From contig NZ_CP010431.2 in assembly GCF_000814845.2 (NCBI RefSeq), forward strand, positions 1,612,001 through 1,676,000: 64,000 nt of DNA, written 5' to 3'. The stretch's first letter is position 1; every line of letters starts with the position of its first letter. The notes under the pieces are model-generated. The model did not search any database, had not been told where the DNA came from, and saw only the letters and a program-made list of their open reading frames with translations. Shown in pieces: positions 11,011 through 20,906 of this stretch. This stretch comes from Pandoraea sputorum (GTDB lineage Bacteria > Pseudomonadota > Gammaproteobacteria > Burkholderiales > Burkholderiaceae). A program made the position numbers and the translations under genes.

Positions 11011-11038
11011 TTGGCAGCGTCGGCAACTCTGCTACACT
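11011..11038 (+). promoter_or_regulatory. Predicted sigma-70 promoter for greA
   Basis: TTGGCA (11011-11016), a 16-base spacer and TACACT (11033-11038) form a good promoter about 100 bases before the greA start. The rest of the 305-base carB-greA gap (10833-11010) shows no gene and no clear terminator for carB. Confidence 0.6.
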
Positions 11039-11075
11039 AATGCAACATAGGTGTCACAGCCGCGGTCGAGCGGCG

Positions 11076-11118
11076 TTCGCAAAAAGTGCGAATGCGGCTT
11101 CGCTGCGGCAATTTTTTT
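11076..11118 (+). promoter_or_regulatory. greA leader with alternative hairpins and a U-run
   Basis: In the predicted greA 5' leader, TTCGC (11076-11080) can pair with GCGAA (11088-11092). The same GCGAA can instead pair with a second TTCGC (11099-11103), which is followed by a run of seven T. The two hairpins exclude each other, as in an attenuator. E. coli greA has a leader that ends early to give the GraL small RNA, so a comparable device is possible here. The stems are only 5 bp. Confidence 0.35.
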
Positions 11119-11137
11119 GTCTTTCGGAACAACGCGC

Positions 11138-11614
11138 ATGAGTACCATTCCTCTGACCAAGCGGGGCGCTGAACTGCTCAAGGAAGAGCTGCACCGCCTG
11201 AAAACCGTCGAACGTCCGCACGTGATCACGGCGATTGCTGAAGCCCGTGCGCAGGGCGATCTGTCGGAAAACGCTGAGTACGACGCTGCCAAAGAAAAGC
11301 AGGGCTTCATCGAAGGGCGTATCGCCGATCTCGAATCGAAGCTCTCGGCTGCACAGATCATCGATCCGTCGGTGTTGGACGCCGAAGGTCGTGTGGTCTT
11401 CGCCGCCACCGTCGAACTCGAAGACCTCGAGAGCGGCGGCACGGTGCTGTATCAGATCGTCGGCGACGACGAAGCTGATCTGGAGCACGGCAAGATTTCG
11501 GTGAGCTCGCCGATTGCCCGTGCGTTGATCGGTAAGTACGCAGGCGATGTGGCCGAAGTGCAGGCCCCGAGCGGCGTGCGCGAGTACGAGATCATCGATG
11601 TCCGCTACGTCTGA
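11138..11614 (+). CDS. greA: Transcription elongation factor GreA
   Basis: GreA binds the secondary channel of RNA polymerase and stimulates cleavage of backtracked transcripts. The 158-residue protein is of normal length. An N-terminal coiled coil carries the tip acidic motif [17 protein letters not shown], and the C-terminal FKBP-like domain reads [26 protein letters not shown]. An in-frame start 29 codons upstream would lie in the leader and is rejected. MSTIPLT is the usual beginning in this group. It overlaps the next gene by 17 bases. Confidence 0.97.
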   Translation: MSTIPLTKRGAELLKEELHRLKTVERPHVITAIAEARAQGDLSENAEYDAAKEKQGFIEGRIADLESKLSAAQIIDPSVLDAEGRVVFAATVELEDLESGGTVLYQIVGDDEADLEHGKISVSSPIARALIGKYAGDVAEVQAPSGVREYEIIDVRYV

Positions 11615-12113
11615 CGTGACGTTTGCCAGCGGTGCGCCACGGCTGGAACGACTGTTCCGCCTGATCGCCACCGTCTGGTGCGGTAGTCAATGGGCGATCG
11701 GCTATATCGTCGCCCCCACGCTGTTCGCTGTGCTGGAGTCGCGCACGGTGGCCGGAACGGTTGCCGGTCGACTGTTTCACACGCAAGCCTGGCTTAGTCT
11801 GGTATGCGGCGTGTTGCTGGTCTGGCTGTCCACTGCGCTGATTGCGCGCACGGCCGATGCACAGGCGGCGCGCAGCTATCGTGGTCTTCGCTGGCTCGCG
11901 GTGGCGATGATGGTGTGTGTGCTGATCAGCTCGTTTGGCCTGCAGCCGTTGATGGCCGATCTGCGCGCACAGGCAGAAGCGTCGGGCGTCGACATTGGTC
12001 AATCGGCTTATGCCTCGCGCTTTGGCATGCTACATGGCATTTCGAGCGGCTTTTACCTGTTGCAAAGCTTGCTGGCGATTGCGCTGATCTGGCGTCAGCC
12101 GGTGCGCGGCTAA
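11598..12113 (+). CDS. DUF4149 membrane protein
   Basis: This is a 171-residue predicted inner-membrane protein with four hydrophobic segments, of the DUF4149 (TMEM205-like) family often found directly after greA in betaproteobacteria. Recognisable parts are [23 protein letters not shown], with the VAP-LF signature, and [25 protein letters not shown] at the C-terminus. The start ATG at 11598 lies inside the greA end, pointing to translational coupling. The function of the family is unknown to me. It ends before a strong bidirectional terminator. Confidence 0.75.
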   Translation: MSATSDVTFASGAPRLERLFRLIATVWCGSQWAIGYIVAPTLFAVLESRTVAGTVAGRLFHTQAWLSLVCGVLLVWLSTALIARTADAQAARSYRGLRWLAVAMMVCVLISSFGLQPLMADLRAQAEASGVDIGQSAYASRFGMLHGISSGFYLLQSLLAIALIWRQPVRG

Positions 12114-12173
12114 TTGCTGCAGGGCAGGGTGAGGCGGAAATCGTTTTTAGTCTTGCCCAATGGTGTTACGCAT

Positions 12174-12211
12174 AAAACAACGCGCCCGACGATGTCAGGG
12201 CGCGTTGTTTT
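12174..12211. terminator. Bidirectional rho-independent terminator
   Basis: AAAACAACGCGCCC (12174-12187) is perfectly complementary to GGGCGCGTTGTTTT (12198-12211), with a 10-base loop. It lies between the convergent DUF4149 gene and yhbY and supplies a U-tract on both strands. Confidence 0.85.
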
Positions 12212-12252
12212 GAGGGCTGGCGGACTTTGCAACGTCCGCAGCCATCGGGGAC

Positions 12253-12753
12253 TTAGTCGTTGCGCTGGCGCTTGACGCTGGTTTGGCGCTTCTTGGCGCG
12301 TTTGACGATACCACCGGCGGTCATGCGTTCGTTGCCAGCAACCGTCACTTTCTTGACGGTCGGGCGACGACCCGCGTTGGTGCTGGACTTGACGACGGTC
12401 ACGGTGCGCGGTGCGCGGCCCTTGACCGTAGTGCCGGTGCCGCCGGACTTGCCGCGAACCGGCATGGCCGTTTCGTCCGGCGTCGGGCGATACAGAACGA
12501 GCAGCTTGCCGATATGTTGCACCGGCGCTGCACCCAACTGGTCGCAGATGGATTCGTAAATGGCCACGCGCGTGTCGCGTTCGTCACCGAACACACGCAC
12601 CTTGATCAGTTCGTGGGCTTTCAGTGCGCCGTCGATTTCCTTGAGCACCGCAGGCGTCAAGCCATCGGCGCCGATCAGAACGACGGGATTCAGCGCGTGA
12701 GCGGCAGAGCGCATGTCGGCGCGTTGCGCCGGTGTCAGGGTCAAAGCGGGCAT
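12253..12753 (-). CDS. yhbY: YhbY-family (CRM domain) RNA-binding protein
   Basis: YhbY binds pre-50S ribosomal particles through a CRM domain. The CRM core fills the first 100 residues: LTPAQRADMRSAAHALNPVVLIGADGLTPAVLKEIDGALKAHELIKVRV, with the GxxG-like loop region, then LGAAPVQHIGKLLVLYRP. The remainder is a basic, low-complexity tail (KSGGTGTTVKGRAPRTVTVVKSS, KRAKKRQTSVKRQR), longer than the roughly 97 residues of E. coli YhbY. I chose the ATG at 12753 (MPALTLTPAQR), the usual start in this group. The upstream 21 codons read like chance coding. It is divergent from rlmE, an arrangement common in proteobacteria. Confidence 0.88.
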   Translation of the reverse strand: MPALTLTPAQRADMRSAAHALNPVVLIGADGLTPAVLKEIDGALKAHELIKVRVFGDERDTRVAIYESICDQLGAAPVQHIGKLLVLYRPTPDETAMPVRGKSGGTGTTVKGRAPRTVTVVKSSTNAGRRPTVKKVTVAGNERMTAGGIVKRAKKRQTSVKRQRND

Positions 12754-12909
12754 AAAAGACAGAAGACAGACGAGACAAACGAGTAGGGATGCGCCCGCGA
12801 ATCGTGGCCTGAACACCGTTAGCGGCCGATGAAGGCTGCCGGCGGGCTAAAAGATTTTGGGCGCGCAAGGGCGTATTATCCTGCAAATTCGCAGTGTTTT
12901 TGAAGAAAT

Positions 12910-13560
12910 ATGGCAAAAAACCGTTTCAACCACGCGTGGTTGCACGATCACATCAACGATCCCTACGTCAAAATGGCGCAGCGCGAGGGCTATCGTGCCC
13001 GTGCCGCCTACAAACTCAAGGAAATCGACGAGCAGGACCGGCTGATCAAGCCGGGCCAGGTCATCGTCGACCTCGGCTCGACGCCGGGCAGCTGGAGTCA
13101 GTACGCCCGTAACAAGCTGGCGGGCGGCAAGCGCGTCGAGGGCGGCATCGACGGGACGATCATTGCGCTCGACATCCTGCCAATGGAGCCGATCGCCGAC
13201 GTTCACTTCCTGCAGGGCGACTTCCGCGAGGACAGCGTACTGGAGCAGCTCGAAGAAATCGTCGCCGGACGCAAAGTCGACCTTGTAGTTTCCGATATGG
13301 CCCCCAACTTGTCGGGTGTGGCGTCGGCCGATGCGGCGCGGATCGAGCATTTGTGCGATCTGGCGCTCGATTTTGCACAGCGACACCTGAAACCGGAAGG
13401 GGCGTTACTGGTCAAATGTTTTCACGGCAGCGGCTATAGCCAGATTGTCGAAAAATTCAAACACCAGTTCAAAACCGTGGCGCCGCGCAAGCCAAAGGCG
13501 TCGCGAGACAAATCTTCCGAAACGTTCATTCTGGGTCGGGGTTTGAAAAATCCGGCTTGA
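12910..13560 (+). CDS. rlmE: 23S rRNA 2'-O-methyltransferase RlmE (FtsJ/RrmJ)
   Basis: RlmE methylates the 2'-O of U2552 in 23S rRNA late in 50S assembly. The 216-residue protein has the SAM-binding motif [14 protein letters not shown]. The K-D-K-E catalytic tetrad is seen in [10 protein letters not shown] (Lys), [11 protein letters not shown] (Asp), [10 protein letters not shown] (Lys) and SSETFILG (Glu). It is followed by ftsH, the usual order in proteobacteria, but 119 bases separate them and ftsH may have its own promoter. Confidence 0.97.
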   Translation: MAKNRFNHAWLHDHINDPYVKMAQREGYRARAAYKLKEIDEQDRLIKPGQVIVDLGSTPGSWSQYARNKLAGGKRVEGGIDGTIIALDILPMEPIADVHFLQGDFREDSVLEQLEEIVAGRKVDLVVSDMAPNLSGVASADAARIEHLCDLALDFAQRHLKPEGALLVKCFHGSGYSQIVEKFKHQFKTVAPRKPKASRDKSSETFILGRGLKNPA

Positions 13561-13679
13561 TGCCCGTCAATACAGCGCACTGGCGCTATGGTGGCGGTAG
13601 AGAATCACTATAGCGGTGCGCCTGCGAGTGGATTAGAATGAATTCCTGGCGCGAAGCGATTTCATGAAGGAGCAACGCT

Positions 13680-15554
13680 TTGAACAATAATATGTTTTCC
13701 AAAGCGGCGGTGTGGTTAGTCATCGCGCTGGTCTTGTTTACTGTTTTTAAACAGTTCGACAAGCCGCACGTCCAGGAGGGCGTGACGTACTCCCAGTTCA
13801 TGGACGATGCCAAGAATGGCAAGATCAAGAACGTGGTGGTGCAGGGCCGCAGCCTTCAGGTGACGCCTAGCGATGGCCAGAAGTACACCATCGTGTCACC
13901 CGGCGACATCTGGATGGTCGGCGATCTCATGAAGTACGGCGTTCAGGTGTCGGGTAAGGCCGACGACGAACCGAACGTGCTCATGTCCGCGCTGTACTAC
14001 CTCGGACCCACGCTGCTGATCATCGGCTTCTGGTTCTACATGATGCGACAGATGCAGGGCGGGGGTAAGGGCGGTGCCTTCTCCTTCGGCAAATCCCGCG
14101 CGCGCCTCATTGACGAGAATGCCAATCCGGTCACCTTTGCCGACGTCGCAGGCTGCGACGAAGCCAAGTACGAAGTCGGCGAACTGGTCGACTTCCTGAA
14201 AGATCCCCAAAAGTTCCAGAAACTGGGCGGCCGTATTCCGCGCGGTGTGCTGCTGGTCGGCCCGCCGGGAACCGGTAAGACGCTGCTGGCTCGCGCCATC
14301 GCTGGTGAAGCCAAGGTGCCGTTCTTCAGCATCTCGGGTTCGGACTTCGTGGAAATGTTCGTCGGCGTGGGCGCTGCCCGTGTCCGTGACATGTTCGAAA
14401 ACGCGAAGAAGCAATCGCCCTGTATCGTGTTCATCGATGAAATCGACGCGGTCGGTCGCCATCGTGGCGCCGGCATGGGCGGCGGTAACGACGAACGCGA
14501 ACAGACGCTGAACCAGATGCTGGTCGAGATGGACGGCTTCGAAGCGAATTCGGGCGTGATCGTGATCGCTGCCACGAACCGTTCGGACGTGCTGGACAAG
14601 GCGCTGCTGCGTCCGGGTCGTTTTGACCGTCAGGTCTACGTCGGTCTGCCGGATATCCGTGGCCGTGAGCAGATCCTGAAGGTGCACCTGCGCAAGGTGC
14701 CGATCGCGAACGACGTCGATGCATCGGTGATCGCCCGCGGTACGCCGGGTATGTCGGGTGCCGATCTGGCCAACCTCGTGAACGAAGCCGCACTGTTCGC
14801 CGCGCGCCGTAACAAGCGCATCGTCGAGATGCTGGACTTCGAAGACGCGAAGGACAAGATTTTCATGGGTCCGGAGCGCAAGTCGGCTGTGATGCGCGAC
14901 GAAGAGCGTCGTGCCACGGCTTACCATGAGTCGGGTCATGCTGTGGTTGCCATGCTGCTGCCGGGCGCCGATCCGGTGCACAAGGTCACGATCATTCCGC
15001 GTGGCTGGGCGCTGGGTCTGACGATGCAGTTGCCGGAGCACGACAAGTATTCGGAGTACCGCGACACGATGCTCACGCAGATCGCCATTCTGTTCGGCGG
15101 CCGTGCAGCAGAAGAAGTGTTCATCAACAAGATGTCGACGGGCGCTTCGAACGACTTCGAGCGTGCGACCAAGCTGGCGCGCGACATGGTGACCCGTTAC
15201 GGTATGTCGGACGCCCTGGGCCCGATGGTCTATGTCGATACCGAGCAGGATTCGATGTTCGGCCGGATGTCCGCCAAGTCGGTGTCTGAAGCGACGCAGC
15301 AGAAGGTCGACACGGAAGTTCGCCGCATTCTGGACGAACAATACGCGCTGGCGAAGAAGCTGCTGGAAGACAACCGCTCAAAGGTTGAGGCGATGACCGA
15401 AGCCCTGATGGAATGGGAAACGATCGACGGCGAGCAAATTGGCGACATCATGGAAGACCGTCCGCCGCGTCCGCCGAAGGGTGGTCAGTCGAACGGCGGT
15501 GCTTCGGGTGGCAACCCGCCGCTCAAGCCTAGCAATACCCCGGCGACCGTCTGA
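13680..15554 (+). CDS. ftsH: ATP-dependent zinc metalloprotease FtsH
   Basis: FtsH is a membrane-anchored AAA+ protease that degrades LpxC, sigma-32 and damaged membrane proteins. Two N-terminal membrane spans (residues about 8-25 and 100-120) flank a short periplasmic domain. The AAA module has Walker A GPPGTGKT near residue 194, Walker [12 protein letters not shown] and an SRH region with RPGRFDRQ. The protease domain has the zinc site HESGHA near residue 416. The start is TTG at 13680, because AAGGAG lies at the right spacing (13667-13672) and LNNNMFSK is the conserved beginning. The tail is Pro/Gly-rich. Confidence 0.98.
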   Translation: MNNNMFSKAAVWLVIALVLFTVFKQFDKPHVQEGVTYSQFMDDAKNGKIKNVVVQGRSLQVTPSDGQKYTIVSPGDIWMVGDLMKYGVQVSGKADDEPNVLMSALYYLGPTLLIIGFWFYMMRQMQGGGKGGAFSFGKSRARLIDENANPVTFADVAGCDEAKYEVGELVDFLKDPQKFQKLGGRIPRGVLLVGPPGTGKTLLARAIAGEAKVPFFSISGSDFVEMFVGVGAARVRDMFENAKKQSPCIVFIDEIDAVGRHRGAGMGGGNDEREQTLNQMLVEMDGFEANSGVIVIAATNRSDVLDKALLRPGRFDRQVYVGLPDIRGREQILKVHLRKVPIANDVDASVIARGTPGMSGADLANLVNEAALFAARRNKRIVEMLDFEDAKDKIFMGPERKSAVMRDEERRATAYHESGHAVVAMLLPGADPVHKVTIIPRGWALGLTMQLPEHDKYSEYRDTMLTQIAILFGGRAAEEVFINKMSTGASNDFERATKLARDMVTRYGMSDALGPMVYVDTEQDSMFGRMSAKSVSEATQQKVDTEVRRILDEQYALAKKLLEDNRSKVEAMTEALMEWETIDGEQIGDIMEDRPPRPPKGGQSNGGASGGNPPLKPSNTPATV

Positions 15555-15586
15555 CGGTCGCCCCGACAGCCGAAAGGTTGTCTCCC

Positions 15587-15615
15587 AAAAAGGCCGGCAC
15601 TTTGCCGGCCTTTTT
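15587..15615 (+). terminator. Rho-independent terminator after ftsH
   Basis: AAAAAGGCCGGCA (15587-15599) pairs perfectly with TGCCGGCCTTTTT (15603-15615) around a 3-base loop, 30 bases after the ftsH stop. folP therefore needs its own promoter within 15616-15854, which I could not place with confidence. Confidence 0.88.
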
Positions 15616-15854
15616 GCATCTATGACGCGATAAACCGCAGGCGTCGGGCGATGAGTAACGCCTGGGACGGTATTTCTCAGAATTTTCGCGAAGATGGATT
15701 TCGTTGTTACCGAGTGTTTCCGTCGTCGATGTGACAGTTGAATCCGGTAACATTACGGCCATATGGGGCGTCCGGTACACCGGGCGCACCGGCCCGACCC
15801 GCACCTCAGCAGTACGGGCCGCGATATGGGTTTTATTGAGCTACGAGCTTCCGA

Positions 15855-16817
15855 ATGTCCACCGAGCAGTCGCAATCCCTTTCTTCGTCCACGCAGGCAG
15901 CGCAAACGGGCGATCCTGACACACAAAGCGTCACCGACGACATCGTCCTTCCGGCGAGGGCGTCCGACGCACCCGTCAAGCCCGACACGCTGGCGTTGGG
16001 GCCACGCTTCCGACTCGACGCGCGTCGCGTTCATGTCATGGGCATCCTGAACGTGACGCCCGACTCGTTCTCCGATGGCGGCAAGTTTGTTGCGCGCGAC
16101 GCCGCTTTGCGCCACGCGGAGCAACTGATTGCCGACGGCGTCGACATTCTCGATATCGGCGGCGAATCCACCCGTCCGGGCGCAGAAGCGTTGCCGGAAG
16201 ACGCGGAGCTTGAACGTGTCTTGCCGATTGTCGAAGCATTGCGCGATTGTGGCGTGCCGCTGTCCATCGACACCTACAAGCCCGGCGTGATGCGCGCGGT
16301 CCTGGCTGCCGGGGCGGACATGATCAACGATATCTGGGGCTTCCAGCAGCCTGGTGCAGTGGAGGCTGTGCGCGACAGCGAGGCGGCCTTGTGCATCATG
16401 CACATGCTGCACGACCCGAAGACCATGCAAGACGCCCCGATCTATACGGACGTGGTGACTGAGGTGGCGGCATTCCTCGACGGCCGTGTCGATGCGATGC
16501 TCGCGGCCGGTGTTGCGCCGACGCGTCTCTATCTGGATCCGGGATTCGGTTTTGGCAAGAATCTCGCCCATAATCTCGCCTTGCTCAAACATTTGCGCGT
16601 GCTGTCGCGCGACGGTTTGCCCTTGCTCGTCGGCATGTCGCGCAAGCGGATGCTGGGCGAAATCACGGGACGTCAGACGCCGCAGGAGCGCCGCGTGGCA
16701 AGCGTTGCGGCGGCGATCTGCGCAGCGCAACGGGGCGCTGCGATCGTACGCGTGCACGACGTCGCCGAGACGGTCGATGCGCTCAAGGTCTGGCAAGCCG
16801 TGCGCGATGCCGAGTAA
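15855..16817 (+). CDS. folP: Dihydropteroate synthase
   Basis: FolP condenses p-aminobenzoate with dihydropterin pyrophosphate in folate synthesis and is the sulfonamide target. The TIM-barrel core begins near residue 60 with VMGILNVTPDSFSDGG (DHPS signature 1). It continues with GGESTRPGAE (signature 2), DMINDIWGF, DPGFGFGKN and GMSRKRMLGEITG. The first 45 or so residues are a Ser/Gln-rich extension with no family similarity. A later start near MGILN would remove conserved residues, so the long form is kept, but the true start is not certain. Confidence 0.95.
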   Translation: MSTEQSQSLSSSTQAAQTGDPDTQSVTDDIVLPARASDAPVKPDTLALGPRFRLDARRVHVMGILNVTPDSFSDGGKFVARDAALRHAEQLIADGVDILDIGGESTRPGAEALPEDAELERVLPIVEALRDCGVPLSIDTYKPGVMRAVLAAGADMINDIWGFQQPGAVEAVRDSEAALCIMHMLHDPKTMQDAPIYTDVVTEVAAFLDGRVDAMLAAGVAPTRLYLDPGFGFGKNLAHNLALLKHLRVLSRDGLPLLVGMSRKRMLGEITGRQTPQERRVASVAAAICAAQRGAAIVRVHDVAETVDALKVWQAVRDAE

Positions 16818-16943
16818 GTTTGCAAACCGGCGCAAGTCGGTGCAAACCGCGTATACGCAGCAAAAGAGGCGCTACAAATAACGAATGACGCGCACGCCTG
16901 AACAGTCAACCGGCGCGACGCGTCAACTGGGAACGATGCAACG

Positions 16944-18287
16944 ATGAAACGACGCTATTTTGGGACCGATGGGATTCGCGGCACGGTAGGTGAGAGCCCG
17001 ATTACGCCGGAGTTCGTGCTGCGCCTGGGTTATGCCGCCGGACGCGTGCTCGCCGGTAATCAGTCCACAGGTCGCCCCACGGTATTGATCGGCAAGGACA
17101 CGCGTGTCTCGGGCTACATGCTCGAAGCGGCGCTCGAAGCCGGTTTTGCCGCCGCAGGCGTCGACACCATGCTGGCCGGGCCGATGCCCACGCCTGCCGT
17201 CGCTTATCTCACGCGCGCGCTGCGTCTGGCTGCGGGCGTGGTGATCAGTGCATCGCACAATCCGTATCACGATAACGGCATCAAGTTCTTCTCCGCAGAC
17301 GGCAACAAGCTGCCGGATCAGACCGAACTGGCCATCGAAGCCGAACTCGATAATCCGATGACCTGCGTGCGCTCCGAGCAGCTCGGCAAGGCACGCCGTC
17401 TGGATGACGCCGCAGGCCGCTACATCGAGTTCTGCAAGAGCACCTTCCCGAACGACTTCGACTTGCGCGGCATGAAGATCGTGGTCGACTGCGCCAATGG
17501 CGCGGCGTATCACATCGCCCCGCACGTGTTCCACGAACTGGGCGCGGAGGTCATTGCCATCGGCAATCAGCCGAACGGCTTCAATATCAACGAAGACTGC
17601 GGTGCGACCGCACCGGATGCGCTCATGCGCGCGGTGCGGGCCAACCACGCCGATCTCGGTGTGGCGCTCGACGGTGACGCGGACCGCCTTCAGATCGTCG
17701 ACAGCGCGGGGCGTCTCTTTAACGGCGACGAACTGCTGTATCTGCTCGTCAAGGACCGGCTGGAGAATGGCGGCGTGGCGGGTGCGGTCGGCACGCTTAT
17801 GACCAATATGGCAGTCGAAGTGGCGCTCAAGGGCCTGGGTGTGCCGTTCGTGCGGGCGAAGGTGGGCGACCGCTACGTGCTGGAGCAGTTGTACAAGCAC
17901 GGCTGGCAGATTGGCGCAGAGGGCTCGGGACACATTCTGTGTCTCGACAAGCACACCACGGGCGACGGCATCGTCTCGGCCCTTCAGGTGCTGGCCGCGA
18001 TTCGTCGCGCGGACAACAAGCCGCTGGCCAAGTTGCTCGAAGGCGTGCGCTTGTTCCCGCAACACATGATCAATGTGCGTACGCCGGCCGGGTACGACTG
18101 GCAGGCCGATGCCCGTCTGAGCGCCGAGCGCGAGGCCATCGAAGCTAAGCTGGGCGATGCGGGTCGAGTGCTTATCCGTGCCTCGGGCACCGAGCCGGTG
18201 TTACGCGTGATGGTCGAAGCGCGCGACGAGTCGCAGGCGTCGGGCTTCGCTCAGCAACTGGCGAACGTCGTGAAAGCGGCAGCGTAA
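16944..18287 (+). CDS. glmM: Phosphoglucosamine mutase
   Basis: GlmM converts glucosamine-6-phosphate to glucosamine-1-phosphate for UDP-GlcNAc, peptidoglycan and LPS. The 447-residue protein starts with [12 protein letters not shown]. The phosphoserine loop is [19 protein letters not shown] near residue 100, the metal loop [13 protein letters not shown] near 240, the sugar loop [17 protein letters not shown] near 325, and the phosphate-binding [15 protein letters not shown] is at the C-terminus. It follows folP with 126 bases between, the common folP-glmM order. Confidence 0.97.
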   Translation: MKRRYFGTDGIRGTVGESPITPEFVLRLGYAAGRVLAGNQSTGRPTVLIGKDTRVSGYMLEAALEAGFAAAGVDTMLAGPMPTPAVAYLTRALRLAAGVVISASHNPYHDNGIKFFSADGNKLPDQTELAIEAELDNPMTCVRSEQLGKARRLDDAAGRYIEFCKSTFPNDFDLRGMKIVVDCANGAAYHIAPHVFHELGAEVIAIGNQPNGFNINEDCGATAPDALMRAVRANHADLGVALDGDADRLQIVDSAGRLFNGDELLYLLVKDRLENGGVAGAVGTLMTNMAVEVALKGLGVPFVRAKVGDRYVLEQLYKHGWQIGAEGSGHILCLDKHTTGDGIVSALQVLAAIRRADNKPLAKLLEGVRLFPQHMINVRTPAGYDWQADARLSAEREAIEAKLGDAGRVLIRASGTEPVLRVMVEARDESQASGFAQQLANVVKAAA

Positions 18288-18314
18288 GTTCAGTAAGTGC
18301 CGTAATTGCCCTCC

Positions 18315-18338
18315 GGCGACGCCCTTCGCGGCGTCGCC
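18315..18338 (+). terminator. GC-rich stem-loop after glmM
   Basis: GGCGACGCC (18315-18323) pairs perfectly with GGCGTCGCC (18330-18338) around a 6-base loop, 28 bases past the glmM stop. No U-tract follows, so it may act as a transcript end or stability element rather than a classical terminator. Confidence 0.5.
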
Positions 18339-18500
18339 AGCCTTCAGAAGTCCCCCCGCGCGAACACACTGCGCACCTCCACGAATTCCCTCCGCATTGC
18401 CTCCGAGGGTGCCTCCCATCATAGCAATCTGAGCGGTCGACATTCACATTTGTGACAACGGCCTGAGATTCGTCAGACCATTTCCGACACCGATCCGTCA

Positions 18501-18518
18501 CTGTCACGGCGCTGACAC
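18501..18518 (+). promoter_or_regulatory. PhoB box, distal, upstream of pstS
   Basis: CTGTCAC (18501-18507) and CTGACAC (18512-18518) are spaced exactly 11 bases start to start, matching the PhoB pattern of CTGTCAT direct repeats. It lies about 240 bases before pstS. The 470-base glmM-pstS gap contains no gene that I can support. Confidence 0.55.
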
Positions 18519-18680
18519 AGGCTGAAAGTGAGGGTTTCCGGCCCTTCGATTTTCATTGGAAATCCTCCGAAACCCGCGCCAATCCGCGATCTTCGCACAA
18601 ACGTCATGAACACCGGAATCCGCATGCAATATGACGCTTCCGAGGCGAATCCGTGACACTAGTATTGTGAGCTTTCGAAA

Positions 18681-18698
18681 ATGACACATTACTGTCAC
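18681..18698 (+). promoter_or_regulatory. PhoB box, proximal, at the pstS promoter
   Basis: ATGACAC (18681-18687) and CTGTCAC (18692-18698) are spaced 11 bases. A TCTATT sequence about 10 bases downstream could be the -10, with the Pho box replacing the -35 as in classical PhoB-activated promoters. The pstS start is 60 bases further on. A related TGACAC occurs at 18654. Confidence 0.65.
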
Positions 18699-18757
18699 AT
18701 TCGGAATCTATTCTTCGAGCCATCCACACGCTGTACCACACCAACTCGGAGAGATCC

Positions 18758-19792
18758 ATGAAGCTGATGAAGACTGCGATTGCCGGCCTGGCTGGCGTTC
18801 TGTTCGCCGCTGGCGCGATTGCGGGCGAGATTACGGGCGCAGGCAGCACGTTTGCCGCACCGATCTACACCAAGTGGGCTGACGCCTATCAGAAGTCGAC
18901 CCAGAACAAGGTCAACTACCAGGGCATCGGTTCGTCGGGCGGCATCAAGCAGATTCAGGCCAAGACCGTCGATTTCGCTGGTTCGGACGCCCCGCTGACC
19001 GATGAAGAACTCGCCAAGCAAGGTCTGTTCCAGTTCCCGACGGTTGTCGGTGGCATCGTGCCGGTGATCAACGTTCCGGGTGTGAAGGCTGGCGAACTCG
19101 TCCTGTCGGGCGAAGTGCTGGGCGACATCTACCTGGGCAAGATCAAGAAGTGGAACGATCCGGCTATCGCCAAGCTGAACCCCAAGGCCAAACTGCCGGA
19201 TACCGACATCGCCGTGGTTCGCCGCGCCGACGGCTCGGGCACCAGCTTCGTGTTCACGAACTACCTGTCGAAGGTCAACGCCGAGTGGAAGAGCAAGGTC
19301 GGCGAAGGCACCACGGTCAACTGGCCGACGGGTACGGGCGGCAAGGGTAACGACGGCGTTGCCGCCTTCGTGCAACGTCTGCCGGGCGCGATCGGCTACG
19401 TGGAATCGGCCTACGCCAAGCAAAACAAGCTGACGTACACGGCGCTGACGAACGCCGACGGCAAGACGGTCGAGCCGACCGCCAAGACGTTCGCCGCTGC
19501 CGCTGGCAAGGCCGAATGGTCGAAGACGTTCTACCAGATCCTGACGAACGAAAAGGGTGCGGATTCGTGGCCGATCGTGGCTGCTACGTTCGTGCTGGTT
19601 CACCAGAAGGCTGACGCTGGCAAGGAAGCGCAAAGCGCCGACGTGCTGAAGTTCTTCGACTGGTCGTTCAAGAACGGTGCCCAGACGGCTCAGGAACTCG
19701 ACTACATCTCGCTGCCGGAAGATGTTCTGAAGCAAATCCGCGCTGGCTGGAAGGCGAAGGTTGCCGAGTCGGCCGCTAAGGCTGGCGTCTAA
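18758..19792 (+). CDS. pstS: Periplasmic phosphate-binding protein PstS
   Basis: PstS captures phosphate in the periplasm for the PstCAB ABC importer. The 344-residue protein starts with a clear signal peptide ([23 protein letters not shown]). It then shows the phosphate-ligand stretches [31 protein letters not shown] and [16 protein letters not shown]. Its own Pho-box promoter and a stable hairpin after its stop would give it higher expression than the membrane components, as is usual for binding proteins. Confidence 0.97.
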   Translation: MKLMKTAIAGLAGVLFAAGAIAGEITGAGSTFAAPIYTKWADAYQKSTQNKVNYQGIGSSGGIKQIQAKTVDFAGSDAPLTDEELAKQGLFQFPTVVGGIVPVINVPGVKAGELVLSGEVLGDIYLGKIKKWNDPAIAKLNPKAKLPDTDIAVVRRADGSGTSFVFTNYLSKVNAEWKSKVGEGTTVNWPTGTGGKGNDGVAAFVQRLPGAIGYVESAYAKQNKLTYTALTNADGKTVEPTAKTFAAAAGKAEWSKTFYQILTNEKGADSWPIVAATFVLVHQKADAGKEAQSADVLKFFDWSFKNGAQTAQELDYISLPEDVLKQIRAGWKAKVAESAAKAGV

Positions 19793-19804
19793 AACGCTTT
19801 GCAT

Positions 19805-19844
19805 GAGGCGCCGGGCGATGCAACGTAGCGCTGCCCGGCACCTC
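19805..19844 (+). promoter_or_regulatory. Long stem-loop between pstS and pstC
   Basis: GAGGCGCCGGGC (19805-19816) pairs with GCCCGGCACCTC (19833-19844) apart from one C-A mismatch, giving an 11-bp stem with a 16-base loop. There is no U-tract. Its position just after the pstS stop suggests a 3'-end-protecting or partial-termination element that raises pstS mRNA over pstCAB. This role is inferred. Confidence 0.55.
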
Positions 19845-19931
19845 GAAACCGGCAATATCCGCGCCGCCTGTTCCGAAGCCCGAATCGATATCTGGCAACG
19901 GCTGGCGGCGCGCTCACGCTGAGACGACATC

Positions 19932-20906
19932 ATGGCAGAAGCCACCAGCCCCCTCGCATCATCGGGCGCGCAGCGCGCTCCGTCTTCCCTGGGCGACTTT
20001 CTCTTCGCGCTGCTCACCCGCGCCGCCGTCCTCATTACGCTGCTCCTGCTCGGTGGCATTATCGTGTCGCTGATCGTCAGCGCACTGCCGTCGATCGAGA
20101 AATTTGGCTTCGCCTTCCTGTGGACGAAGGAATGGGATCCTCCCGCAGAACAATTCGGCGCACTCGTGCCGATCTACGGCACGATCATCACGTCGGTCAT
20201 CGCCCTGATCATTGCGGTGCCGGTCAGCTTCGGCATCGCCCTGTTTTTGACTGAACTCTCGCCCGTGTGGCTGCGTCGCCCGCTGGGCACCGCCATCGAG
20301 CTGCTGGCCGCTATCCCGAGTATCGTCTACGGGATGTGGGGCCTGCTGGTCTTCGCCCCGATCTTCAGCCAGTACTTCCAGAAGCCGCTGGGCGCGTTGC
20401 TCGGTGGTGTGCCGATCATCGGCGCGTTGTTCCAGGGCCCGCCGCTCGGTATCGGTATTCTGCCCGCTGGCGTGATCCTCGCGATCATGATCATTCCGTA
20501 CATCGCCTCGGTCATGCGCGACGTGTTCGAAGTCACGCCCGTGCTGCTCAAGGAATCGGCTTACGGTATCGGTTGCACGACCTGGGAAGTGATGTGGCGC
20601 GTCGTGCTGCCCTTCACGAAGACGGGTGTGATCGGTGGCGTGATGCTGGGTCTTGGCCGCGCGCTCGGCGAGACGATGGCGGTCACGTTCGTGATCGGTA
20701 ACACGAACCTGCTCGACAACATTTCGCTGTTCTCGCCGGGTAACAGCATTACTTCGGCGCTCGCCAACGAGTTCGCCGAAGCCGGTCCGGGGCTGCATAC
20801 GGCTGCGCTGATGGAACTCGGTCTGATCCTGTTCTTCATCACCTTTGTGGTGCTGGCGCTGTCCAAGCTCATGCTGCTGCGCCTCGAGAAAAGCGAAGGT
20901 AAATAA
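19932..20906 (+). CDS. pstC: Phosphate ABC transporter permease PstC
   Basis: PstC is one of the two membrane permeases of the Pst high-affinity phosphate importer. The 324-residue protein has about six membrane spans. The ABC permease EAA loop lies near [50 protein letters not shown], including the [12 protein letters not shown] motif typical of PstC. Its stop TAA shares a base with the pstA ATG, so the two are translationally coupled. Confidence 0.96.
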   Translation: MAEATSPLASSGAQRAPSSLGDFLFALLTRAAVLITLLLLGGIIVSLIVSALPSIEKFGFAFLWTKEWDPPAEQFGALVPIYGTIITSVIALIIAVPVSFGIALFLTELSPVWLRRPLGTAIELLAAIPSIVYGMWGLLVFAPIFSQYFQKPLGALLGGVPIIGALFQGPPLGIGILPAGVILAIMIIPYIASVMRDVFEVTPVLLKESAYGIGCTTWEVMWRVVLPFTKTGVIGGVMLGLGRALGETMAVTFVIGNTNLLDNISLFSPGNSITSALANEFAEAGPGLHTAALMELGLILFFITFVVLALSKLMLLRLEKSEGK

